A DNA stretch of 12,835 nucleotides. Origin: Caldilineales bacterium. Lineage in GTDB: Bacteria > Chloroflexota > Anaerolineae > JAAEKA01. A model generated the notes under the pieces. The model ran no database searches and had not been told where the DNA came from. It saw only the letters and a list, made by a program, of their open reading frames with translations. This document shows, piece after piece, positions 6,722 to 12,622 of the stretch. Position numbers and translations under genes: made by a program. Location: the NCBI GenBank assembly GCA_021463315.1, contig JAJTXO010000055.1, forward strand, positions 1-12,835. Direction: 5' to 3'. Position 1 is the first letter of the stretch. Each line of letters begins with the position of its first letter.

Positions 6722-7738
6722 ATGACCATGAGCGCCCAGCTAGCCATCGATCAACGCACCGCCTACCGCGGCCTGCGTCCTCTGGACCCCCGCAAAGACC
6801 TCAACCAGGTGGCCGACCTGATCGAGGAGGCCTTCACGGGTGAGCTGGAGCCGGGCGGCATCGCGGCGCTGCGCGACCTGCGCCTGCTCTCCCGCATGGG
6901 CCCATTGGTCAGCCTGATGGCGCGCTCCGATCCCTACCTGGAAGATGTATTGGGTGGTTTTGTGTGGATCGAGGATGATCGGGTGGTGGGCAATGTGACC
7001 ATCCAGCGCCTGGATGCCTACGGCAGCCGCTGGCAGATCGCCAACGTGGCTGTCACCAAAGGCCATCAGGGCCACGGCATCGGCCAGGCGCTGATCAAGG
7101 CCGCACTGGAGCGCATCGCCGAGCGTCGCGGCAGTTGGGCCGTGTTGCAGGTGCGCAGCGACAACGCAATCGCCAAGAACATGTATCAGCGCCTGGGCTT
7201 CGAGGGGCTGACCGAGGACATCCTCTTGCAGCTCGACCGCTTGCCCGTCCAGACGCCAGAAACAGAGCCGCCGGCTGGTCTGCGCCCCTACCGCCACGAC
7301 GAATGGCAGCCCCGCTACACCTTGGAGGCTGCCTGCCGCAGCGAGCTGGCCCAGTGGTGGCGGCCGGTGCGCTCCTATGACTTCATGCAGTTGGCCGAAA
7401 GCCGGATGGGCGAAAAGGTCTGGGAACTGATGGGCCGCAACCGGATCAGGCGGTGGGTCATGCAGGGCGCCAAGGGCTTCGCCGCCTGGCTGTCGGTCGA
7501 TGCGCGCCGCTGGCAGGGCATCCATCGTCTCGCCTTTGCCGTCCATCCCAGCAGTCGCGGGCAGTTGGAGCAAGCCCTGGTCCAGCACGCGCTCGCTTTC
7601 TTGTCAGCCTATCCGCGCTGGCCCGTGCGTGTCGAGCATCAAGGTGAACACCGCGAGCTGGTGCAGGCGCTGGAAGAGGCCGGCTTCCGCACGCTGCGCA
7701 ACCATCTGGCCATGCGCTGCAAGATCGGCGCTGGATGA
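6722..7738 (+). CDS. GNAT family N-acetyltransferase, two GNAT-like domains
   Basis: This 338-residue cytoplasmic protein carries an N-terminal GNAT domain (about 16-172). Its acetyl-CoA pyrophosphate loop is VAVTKGHQGHGIGQALI (109-125; Q115-x-x-G118-x-G120), followed by 'VRSDNAIAKNMYQRLGFE' (144-161), the usual motif-B region with the catalytic-type Tyr155. The C-terminal half (about 186-338) looks like a second, degenerate GNAT fold. 'HRLAFAVHPSSRGQLEQALVQHALAFL' occupies the place of the CoA loop, but the Q-x-x-G-x-G pattern is lost. Tandem GNAT proteins of this kind include mycothiol-synthase-like enzymes, but the substrate here is unknown. Start codons ATG 6722 and ATG 6728 are both possible, and neither has a clear ribosome binding site. 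Confidence 0.88.
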   Translation: MTMSAQLAIDQRTAYRGLRPLDPRKDLNQVADLIEEAFTGELEPGGIAALRDLRLLSRMGPLVSLMARSDPYLEDVLGGFVWIEDDRVVGNVTIQRLDAYGSRWQIANVAVTKGHQGHGIGQALIKAALERIAERRGSWAVLQVRSDNAIAKNMYQRLGFEGLTEDILLQLDRLPVQTPETEPPAGLRPYRHDEWQPRYTLEAACRSELAQWWRPVRSYDFMQLAESRMGEKVWELMGRNRIRRWVMQGAKGFAAWLSVDARRWQGIHRLAFAVHPSSRGQLEQALVQHALAFLSAYPRWPVRVEHQGEHRELVQALEEAGFRTLRNHLAMRCKIGAG

Positions 7739-7801
7739 CGCGCGGCCGTCGCGGCCGGCAAACAAGGACACTATCCCCTCAGAACACCAAAGGCAATACC
7801 C

Positions 7802-8191
7802 ATGACCACGAGCGAAGAAAGAATGCGCATCCTCAAGATGGTGGAGCAGGGCAAGATCACCGCTGAGGCTGGCTCCCGCCTGCTGGACGCGCTGGCCGCG
7901 GCCGACCGCAAACGCTCGCCCGCGGCCTATCCCAGCGGCCCCACGGCCGGCCCCGGTCGCCGGCTGCGCGTGCGGGTGACCGACTCCCACACCGGTCGCA
8001 ACAAGGTCAACGTAACGATCCCCATGAGTTTGGTCGACGTGGGGCTGAAGATGGGCGCACGCTTCGCGCCGGAGATGGAGGGCTTCGATCTGACCCATCT
8101 CGGCGAGATGGTCAGGTCTGGCGCCACCGGCAAGCTGATCGAGGTGCAGGATCAAGAGGATGGCGAAATGGTGGAGATCTTCATCGAATAG
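7802..8191 (+). CDS. Small SHOCT-like (YvlB/LiaX N-terminal type) protein
   Basis: This 129-residue protein begins with 'SEERMRILKMVEQGKITAEAGSRLLDAL' (4-31), the helix-turn-helix-like pattern seen at the N-terminus of YvlB/LiaX-type proteins and called SHOCT-like. A Pro/Gly/Arg-rich linker (about 36-54) follows. The compact tail has beta-rich 'RLRVRVTDSHTGRNKVNVTIPMSLV' (54-78) and an acidic end. There is no signal peptide or membrane helix. AAAGG (7789-7793) precedes ATG 7802 by 8 nt. It is 63 bp after the GNAT gene on the same strand. In Bacillus relatives such proteins act in cell-envelope stress circuits, but extending that here is inference. The SHOCT-like N-terminus echoes the C-terminus of the DUF2089 protein two genes upstream. 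Confidence 0.85.
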   Translation: MTTSEERMRILKMVEQGKITAEAGSRLLDALAAADRKRSPAAYPSGPTAGPGRRLRVRVTDSHTGRNKVNVTIPMSLVDVGLKMGARFAPEMEGFDLTHLGEMVRSGATGKLIEVQDQEDGEMVEIFIE

Positions 8192-8195
8192 CTTC

Positions 8196-8226
8196 GCTGA
8201 CAGCATCATGGCGCTGTGCTGTCAGC
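8196..8226. terminator. Candidate bidirectional terminator hairpin between convergent genes
   Basis: GCTGACAGCA (8196-8205) and TGCTGTCAGC (8217-8226) form a perfect 10-bp stem with an 11-nt loop. It fills the 30-bp gap between the SHOCT-like gene (+) and the anti-sigma-like gene (-), and contains the latter's stop codon. Neither strand has a T-tract, so termination efficiency is uncertain. Confidence 0.5.
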
Positions 8227-8752
8227 CCACCACCTGAAAGCTGCCGATGATCTGCAGCTCAGGCACCTCCCGCCGGGTGAGCACCAGGCCCAGGCTGTAG
8301 CGCTGGTCGGTTGCCAACACAGGCAACTCGAACTCGCGGTTGCTGTCCACACTGCTGCTGGCAACCAGGCCATCCGGGCCGAACAGCCGCACCGGGGCAT
8401 TCTGCCAGCAGGTGCAGGTTTCATCGACCGTCAAATGCCCCTGCAACGCGCCCGCCTTGATGCGCAGCGTGACCCGCAAGGTGTGCTGGTTGTCGCCAAT
8501 CTCGCATTCCGAGTTCTCCAGAATCAAGGGGCGGTCGAGGGAAACAAGATTCACCCGGCTGTGAGCTGCCGTCAGGGTGTCACGCGTCGCGGCCAGCACC
8601 GTGCGATAGGCATCAACCTGGCCGCGGCAGGCGTCGCAGGCAGCCAGATGGGCCGCAAAATCTGACGCCAGCTCTGGGGGGCTATGTCCCAAAGCGACCA
8701 AAATCAGCTGTTGGTGGGGAATATGCTCTGGTGCCGCGACTGGGATTGCCAT
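8222..8752 (-). CDS. Soluble zinc-binding anti-sigma-like protein
   Basis: This 176-residue protein starts with a helical domain carrying H35-x3-C39-x2-C42 ('HLAACDACRGQV'), the ZAS-type zinc motif of anti-sigma factors. The rest (about 65-176) is a predicted beta-sandwich ('LRVTLRIKAGALQGHLTVDETCTCWQNAPVRLFGPDGLVA...RYSLGLVLTRRE'), perhaps Ig-like or carrier-like. It contains a Cys pair at 113/115. No membrane helix is visible, unlike most anti-sigma factors with periplasmic sensors. ATG 8752 has GAGGT 10 nt upstream. It lies 207 bp downstream of a sigma factor on the same strand, and this supports regulation of that sigma factor. Partnership is an inference because the two genes are separated by a repeat and a promoter. 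Confidence 0.82.
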   Translation of the reverse strand: MAIPVAAPEHIPHQQLILVALGHSPPELASDFAAHLAACDACRGQVDAYRTVLAATRDTLTAAHSRVNLVSLDRPLILENSECEIGDNQHTLRVTLRIKAGALQGHLTVDETCTCWQNAPVRLFGPDGLVASSSVDSNREFELPVLATDQRYSLGLVLTRREVPELQIIGSFQVVG

Positions 8753-8782
8753 CAGGGTTCAGACCTCATTGTGCTCTACCAG

Positions 8783-8813
8783 ATTATACGCCACCCAGAG
8801 CGAATCGTATCAA
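8783..8813 (-). promoter_or_regulatory. Candidate promoter of the anti-sigma-like gene
   Basis: On the minus strand, TATAAT (8788 to 8783) is preceded by TTGATA (8813 to 8808) with a 19-nt spacer, slightly long. Transcription would begin near 8776, about 24 nt before ATG 8752. The exact -10 match in GC-rich DNA makes it credible. The -35 assignment is less sure. Confidence 0.5.
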
Positions 8814-8858
8814 TCGTGTTGCGGCCAGATTCGGCGCGCGCGTGAATCGATCGCCGAC

Positions 8859-8927
8859 GCGAGCCAGCCGCCAGAGCCGGGCGCCCACTCTGGGGTGCTG
8901 CGCACAGGACGCCCTGGAAATCGACGC
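8859..8927 (+). repeat. 69-bp dispersed repeat, copy 1
   Basis: This segment aligns without gaps, at 60 of 69 positions, to the reverse complement of 12244-12312. The central 23 nt (about 8868-8890) are identical. It can fold. CCAG (8871-8874) plus GGCG (8879-8882) can pair with CGCCCTGG (8910-8917), enclosing GCGC / GCGC and a small inner stem CACTC/GGGTG. The differences between copies in the inner stem (TCTGGGG versus TCCGGAG) keep pairing through G-T wobble. It lies between the sigma factor stop and the anti-sigma promoter. Confidence 0.85.
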
Positions 8928-8959
8928 GAGACAGCCGCAGGAACCCACCTGACAGATTG

Positions 8960-9898
8960 CTAGATATGGAGTAGCTGCAAGAGAGTGGGGTTGCCGTGCA
9001 TCAATTCGACGATCTCCACCTTGGCCGCCAGCAGATCGGCCATCTGCGGGAAGAGCGTTGGATAGCGCCGCAACAGTTGCTCATCCGACCACGCGTCGAG
9101 AATGGTGTGCTGAAAGACCACGCCCAGCCGCTCGTCGTCGGCCAACACGATCAACTGGATGTAGCGGCTGAGGATGAAGGGCGACTTGCGCAGACGCCGC
9201 ACCAGGCGCGTGCGAATGATCTCCACCTCGCCTGGCTCGAACAGCCCAGGGTGCAGGGCATACAGCTTGCGCGGCGGCAAGCGTTCGATGAAGTAGTCGC
9301 GAAACACCAGCCACTCGCGCTGATCGGCGATGAGCTGGTCGGCGATCTGGCGCAACAGATCCTCGATCGCCTCGCCTTCGGACACCATGCTGTCAATACC
9401 GCTGGCGCGATCAGGCACGGTGTGCAGCTTCTGCTCCAGATGCACAGCCTCCTCCTCGGTGGAGGATTCGATGATCTGCGGGGCGCGGCGGCGCGCGGTG
9501 TCCAGCATGAAGTTGTTGATCAGCCGGCGCAGATAGCTCATCAATTGGCCCATGGTCTCGAAGTTGAAGGTGCGGGCCGCGTCAGACTGGGCGAGACGCA
9601 ACCATACTTCCTGGACGATCTCCTCCTCGGTGAAAGCGCTGCGAATCGCCGCGCCGTGGCGGCCATGCAGCCAACTGCGCACCCATTTCAGGATGTAGTG
9701 CTCCCCCAGGAACTCCTCCGTGCTGTAGGTGGTGTAGATGAAAGCCCAGGCGCTCTCGTGGTGATCCTGCAAGGCGCGTCGAAACAGCTCCAGACAGAAG
9801 CAGTCATCACCCACCTCATGCAGACGCAGGTATCTGACCGTCGTCGCGTGGCAATGTTGAACCAGTTGCTCGAGCGCCAGAGAACGTAGATCGGTCAT
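8960..9898 (-). CDS. Divergent sigma-70 family (ECF-like) RNA polymerase sigma factor
   Basis: This 312-residue protein shows sigma region 2: 'CLELFRRALQDHHESAWAFIYTTY' (35-58, region 2.1-like), 'FTEEEIVQEVWLRLAQ' (89-104, core-binding region 2.2) and 'GQLMSYLRRLINNFMLDTARRR' (117-138, -10 recognition region 2.4). Region 4 is not obvious. A helical stretch (about 175-240, ending in RTRLVRRLRKSP) sits where it should be. A further 70-residue tail (about 245-312) is longer than in standard ECF factors. ATG 9898 has no clear Shine-Dalgarno. The N-terminal style is common in Chloroflexota, and this is the main taxonomic hint. A ZAS-type protein follows on the same strand. Its regulon is unknown. 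Confidence 0.87.
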   Translation of the reverse strand: MTDLRSLALEQLVQHCHATTVRYLRLHEVGDDCFCLELFRRALQDHHESAWAFIYTTYSTEEFLGEHYILKWVRSWLHGRHGAAIRSAFTEEEIVQEVWLRLAQSDAARTFNFETMGQLMSYLRRLINNFMLDTARRRAPQIIESSTEEEAVHLEQKLHTVPDRASGIDSMVSEGEAIEDLLRQIADQLIADQREWLVFRDYFIERLPPRKLYALHPGLFEPGEVEIIRTRLVRRLRKSPFILSRYIQLIVLADDERLGVVFQHTILDAWSDEQLLRRYPTLFPQMADLLAAKVEIVELMHGNPTLLQLLHI

Positions 9899-10036
9899 AG
9901 AGAATTCGAAAAAGCCTGACCAGCCTGAAGATTAGTCGGCCACGCTGCCCCAATACAGCACCCAACTCTGATCAACCGCCGTAACTGCCAACTGTGTTGG
10001 CGACCACCAGCCAGACGCTGGCGGCTCTGTATCCGT

Positions 10037-10066
10037 ATTATAGCGCAACAGCCCAAATCGGCGCAA
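10037..10066 (-). promoter_or_regulatory. Candidate promoter of the sigma factor gene
   Basis: On the minus strand a perfect TATAAT (10042 to 10037) is preceded at 18 nt by TTGCGC (10066 to 10061), which matches consensus only at TTG. Transcription near 10030 would give a leader of about 130 nt. A small hairpin in that leader (GCCAG-N3-CTGGC near 10012) is visible. The stretch 9899-10117 contains no gene I can support. Confidence 0.45.
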
Positions 10067-10117
10067 ACGCCAACTATTTCCTCGTGTGGCTGCTCAGGCG
10101 GCCGGATAGTCACGAAC

Positions 10118-10149
10118 AAAAAAGACAGCGCCTCTTGTGCGCTGTCTTT
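10118..10149 (-). terminator. Intrinsic terminator after the DUF35 gene
   Basis: AAAGACAGCGC (10121-10131) and GCGCTGTCTTT (10139-10149) form a perfect 11-bp stem with a 7-nt loop. Read on the minus strand the stem is followed by six T residues (10123 to 10118). It starts 34 nt beyond the DUF35 stop, and it separates that gene from the sigma factor. Confidence 0.9.
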
Positions 10150-10183
10150 GCATAGTTCTCGTGATGCCAGGCCATCCAAGCGC

Positions 10184-10597
10184 CTACGCGGGGTTCACCT
10201 GCCGCTGCATCTGCGGACGGAACTTATAGCTGTAGACGATGATCCCCTCGTCGCCCTGCTCATGGAGCTTGCGGGTGACCATCTCGACCGGCATGCCGAT
10301 CCGGATCTGGTCGGGCAGCACGTCGGTGAGCTGAGCCGTGACCATCGGGCCTTCATCCAGCTTGACCAGCGCGACCGGATAGGGGGCATAGGGCTCAAAG
10401 CCTGTGGGCGGATCGAACACCGTCGTATAGGAATAGACGGAGCCGCGGCCGCTCAGGGCAAATTCAGTTTGCGCCGGCTGCGCGCAGTGCGGGCAGACAT
10501 CGCGGGGCGGAAAGATCGCGTTGTGGCAGTAGTCGCAGCGCTCTCCCACCAATCCGTAGCGCTGTTTACGGGTTCGCCAGGTTCTTGCAACAGACAT
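10184..10597 (-). CDS. DUF35 Zn-ribbon/OB-fold protein (thiolase partner)
   Basis: This 137-residue protein has an N-terminal rubredoxin-like zinc ribbon with Cys21-x2-Cys24 and Cys35-x2-Cys38 ('CDYCHNAIFPPRDVCPHC'). An OB-fold acyl-CoA-binding domain (about 48-128; 'GRGSVYSYTTVFDPPTGFEPYAPYPVALVKLDEGPMVTAQL') follows. DUF35 proteins partner thiolases. In archaea they bridge acetoacetyl-CoA thiolase and HMG-CoA synthase, and in actinobacterial steroid degradation they associate with thiolase-like aldolases. ATG 10597 was chosen because AAAGGAG lies 10 nt upstream on this strand. A longer reading to 10696 adds a basic, non-conserved stretch. It lies 305 bp downstream of a thiolase gene on the same strand, which strongly suggests that pairing. 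Confidence 0.92.
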   Translation of the reverse strand: MSVARTWRTRKQRYGLVGERCDYCHNAIFPPRDVCPHCAQPAQTEFALSGRGSVYSYTTVFDPPTGFEPYAPYPVALVKLDEGPMVTAQLTDVLPDQIRIGMPVEMVTRKLHEQGDEGIIVYSYKFRPQMQRQVNPA

Positions 10598-10902
10598 TTT
10601 GTTATGACTCCTTTTGGGTGACTGCTTCTCGCATCCGCGCCCGGCGCTGGTGCGATGGCTCGGATCAAGCGTCCGGCGCTGCATCCGAGATCTCATTTCA
10701 GATTTCAGTCTTGCTCACGATGCGGATTTTACCACACTGGCCGCGCCAAAAGCTATCAAAGCGCCCCGCTGGCAGGCCAAAAAAGACGCTGATAGCTTTT
10801 GGCAGCCTATCTGGTCGGGAATACTGGACGATCTGCCCCAGGGCCACCCGATTTGCCCGGGCGCTAACTCATTCCAGACCGCCAGATCTGGCCGCGCTGG
10901 GC
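10598..10902 (-). other. Gene-free gap between thiolase and DUF35 genes
   Basis: No supportable gene is present in these 305 bp. They hold the ribosome binding site of the DUF35 gene, a 14-bp inverted repeat at 10745-10803, and a TAAAAT (minus strand, near 10732) without a convincing -35. Short near-repeats (TTTCAGATTTCAG, about 10695-10707) are also visible. Confidence 0.6.
10745..10803. repeat. 14-bp perfect inverted repeat with 31-nt loop
   Basis: GCCAAAAGCTATCA (10745-10758) is exactly complementary to TGATAGCTTTTGGC (10790-10803). Skipping two bases, GCG (10761-10763) also pairs with CGC (10787-10789). It lies about 100 nt after the thiolase stop. It could be a terminator or processing site, but there is no T-tract directly after the stem. 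A small repeat element is another possibility. Confidence 0.75.
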
Positions 10903-12063
10903 TCAATCGCCCACCAGAATGTGGGTCAGGATGGTGGCGCCGCTGCCGCCGATGTTCTGCGTCATGGCGATGTTGGCGTCTTGCACCTGGTTGGGGCCGG
11001 CCAGGCCCTGCAACTGCAAGGTGGCCTCCACCACCTGGTAGACCCCGGTGGCGCCCACCGGATGGCCGCGCGCTTTCAGCCCCCCCATGGTGGCGATGGG
11101 CAGGCGACCCTCGATGGTGATCTCTCCTTCTTCGGCCAGACGCACCCCGCGGCCTCGCTCGGCGAAGCCGTTGGCCTCCAGCGACAGCGCCGCCATGATG
11201 GTGAAGGCATCGTGCAGCTCGAACAGATCCAGATCGTCGCGCGTGATGCCGGCCTGCTGGAAGGCTTTGCGACTGCTGATGTAGGCCGCGTCCAGCCACA
11301 GCGGATCGCGGCGATCGTGGACCGCCAGGCTGTCGGTAGCCACTGCCGAGGCCGCGATGCGCACCGGGCGACGGCCATTGCCCAGCGTCCGCGCGAAGTC
11401 CTCGGACACCAGCACCACCGCCGCGGCCCCGTCGCAGATGGGCGAGCTGTCCAGCAGGTTGATGGGATCGGCGATCATGGTTGCCCTGCGATAGCTCTCC
11501 AGCGTGATCGGCGTGGGAAACATGGCGTTGGGGTTGCCGATGGCGTTGTGATGGGCATTGACCGCGAAATAGCCGAACGCGCCGTGCGGCACGTCGTATT
11601 CATGCATGTAGCGGCGCATCAACAGCGCGTTGAGCGCCACGAAGGAAACGCCCTCGGCCGCTTCGTACTCCTGATCCGCGGCCATAGCCAGGCCAGCCGT
11701 GGTCTCGCGGCCGATGGTGTCGGTCATCTTCTCGACGCCAGCCACGATCACCACGTCGTGCAGCCCGCCAGCCACCGCCATGTAGCCGGTGCGCAGCGCG
11801 GCCGCGCCCGATCCGCAGGCCGCCTCGACCTTATAGGCCTCGATGCCGCGCAGGCCCACGAAATCGGCCACCAGCGCGCCCAGATGCTCCTGGCCCACCA
11901 GGTCGCCCGACAGCATATTGCCCACGTACAGGGCGTCCGCGCGCTCCAGGGCCGCGTCGCGCAGCGCGGGGATGATCGCATCATGCGCCACATGGCGCAG
12001 CGACCGCGACCATTGCTCACCTACCGGTGTCTGGCCAATGCCAGCGATGTATACGGATCTCAT
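10903..12063 (-). CDS. Thiolase (acetyl-CoA acetyltransferase, SCP-x/archaeal type)
   Basis: This 386-residue enzyme has the full thiolase fold. The nucleophile is Cys83 in 'VEAACGSGAAAL', His284 lies in 'ELHDAF' where classical thiolases have NEAF, and the general-base His334 is in 'GGLKARGHPVGATG'. 'TQNIGGSGATILTHIL' (368-382) occupies the position of the second catalytic Cys of classical thiolases, which is absent, as in SCP-x and archaeal thiolases. It probably condenses two acetyl-CoA or cleaves a 3-oxoacyl-CoA in the cytoplasm. The downstream DUF35 gene suggests a channelled complex as in the archaeal mevalonate pathway, but no HMG-CoA synthase is in the window. ATG 12063 has AAGGA 10 nt upstream. 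The octamer array C starts 32 bp upstream of it. Confidence 0.93.
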   Translation of the reverse strand: MRSVYIAGIGQTPVGEQWSRSLRHVAHDAIIPALRDAALERADALYVGNMLSGDLVGQEHLGALVADFVGLRGIEAYKVEAACGSGAAALRTGYMAVAGGLHDVVIVAGVEKMTDTIGRETTAGLAMAADQEYEAAEGVSFVALNALLMRRYMHEYDVPHGAFGYFAVNAHHNAIGNPNAMFPTPITLESYRRATMIADPINLLDSSPICDGAAAVVLVSEDFARTLGNGRRPVRIAASAVATDSLAVHDRRDPLWLDAAYISSRKAFQQAGITRDDLDLFELHDAFTIMAALSLEANGFAERGRGVRLAEEGEITIEGRLPIATMGGLKARGHPVGATGVYQVVEATLQLQGLAGPNQVQDANIAMTQNIGGSGATILTHILVGD

Positions 12064-12094
12064 GTCATCTCAGTCCTTGATTGGGGTGGGTAAG

Positions 12095-12173
12095 TAGACA
12101 AGTAGACAAGTAGACAGGGTGACAGGGTGACAGGGTGACAGGGTGACAAGGGGGCAAGGGGGCAAGGGGGCAC
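12095..12173 (+). repeat. 8-bp tandem array C, about 10 units
   Basis: The units run in strict 8-nt register: TAGACAAG x2, TAGACAGG, GTGACAGG x3, GTGACAAG, GGGGCAAG x2 and a partial unit. This one array joins the TAGACAAG family (complement of array B) to the GTGACARG family (array A) and to a third form, so all are variants of one repeat. It lies just upstream of the thiolase start on the opposite strand. Confidence 0.95.
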
Positions 12174-12181
12174 ATATGCCT

Positions 12182-12222
12182 ACTACTGAACCACTGGGAT
12201 CCTGCGGATCTGGTGCAGTAGT
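12182..12222. repeat. Nested imperfect hairpin
   Basis: ACTACTG (12182-12188) pairs with CAGTAGT (12216-12222), ACCA (12190-12193) with TGGT (12211-12214), and GATCC (12198-12202) with GGATC (12206-12210). This gives about 16 pairs with a bulge and a 3-nt loop. A second small hairpin follows: GGTGCA (12232-12237) with TGCACC (12243-12248). Confidence 0.6.
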
Positions 12223-12243
12223 CAAACAGATGGTGCATGAATT

Positions 12244-12312
12244 GCACCGATCTCCAGGGCGTCCTTTGCGCAGCACTCCGGAGTGGGCGCCCGGCTCTGG
12301 CGGTCGCCTCGC
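12244..12312 (-). repeat. 69-bp dispersed repeat, copy 2 (inverted to copy 1)
   Basis: The reverse complement of this segment matches 8859-8927 at 60 of 69 positions without gaps. In this copy the inner stem is a perfect CACTCCGGAGTG palindrome (within 12274-12285). Similarity fades on both sides, except that a TCGCCGA heptamer recurs a few bases beyond one end with different spacing. Confidence 0.85.
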
Positions 12313-12324
12313 ACCTGACTCGGC

Positions 12325-12377
12325 GAGGACGCCTGGTACACATGGGCGGAAATAGACCGCCGGTATTAGGCGTCCTC
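12325..12377. repeat. 10-bp inverted repeat
   Basis: GAGGACGCCT (12325-12334) is complementary to AGGCGTCCTC (12368-12377). CGGC (12321-12324) can pair with GCCG (12382-12385) outside it after a 4-nt bulge. No T-tract follows. Confidence 0.6.
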
Positions 12378-12584
12378 AGATGCCGTTCACACGTGGAATC
12401 CTAACCTGGCGTAGCCAGAACCAACCAGGGATTTGCCACAAAGAGCGCAAAGAACACAAAGGAGCTTCAGCCTTTCTGTGCCCTCCCTGCGTTCTGTGTG
12501 GCTGATCTTCTTGCTATTTGTGCAAGAACTCAACTGATGAGGTACTCAAGGAACTAGACATTTCCAGATGCCGTTCGCACGTGG
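12377..12584 (+). repeat. 20-nt direct repeat pair, 188 nt apart
   Basis: CAGATGCCGTTCACACGTGG (12377-12396) recurs at 12565-12584 with a single A to G change. The intervening DNA holds the CACAAAGAR hairpin. The pair may mark a duplication or the ends of an inserted segment. Confidence 0.7.
12435..12502. repeat. Imperfect inverted repeat built on CACAAAGAR units
   Basis: The left arm (12435-12462) is a 9-nt-periodic run: CACAAAGAG, CGCAAAGAA, CACAAAGGA. The right arm (12471-12502) is an imperfect complement, beginning CCTTTCTGTG and ending TGTGTGGC, with an 8-nt loop between. Similar CACAAAGAA-type runs are common between genes in several bacterial phyla, and I know no function for them. 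Confidence 0.6.
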
Positions 12585-12622
12585 GCGTGCCAACTCCTCG
12601 AACTCAGCATGGTTCAGTGCTC

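Noticed and set aside
8996..9889. 297-codon plus-strand open frame opposite the sigma factor
   Set aside because: It is the antisense shadow of a gene with recognisable sigma region 2. No domain or ribosome binding site is visible.
10585..12093. 502-codon plus-strand open frame opposite the thiolase
   Set aside because: It overlaps an intact thiolase on the other strand, and its translation is low-complexity His/Arg/Gln-rich with no domain.
12244..12312. tRNA or other known RNA gene in the structured repeat
   Set aside because: The fold is a branched or bulged hairpin without an anticodon arm, a T-loop motif or a CCA end. No known RNA family could be assigned by eye.
12174..12622. Insertion sequence or miniature transposon
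   Set aside because: No transposase remnant, terminal inverted repeat pair or target duplication could be matched at the block's ends. The 20-nt direct repeats are internal.
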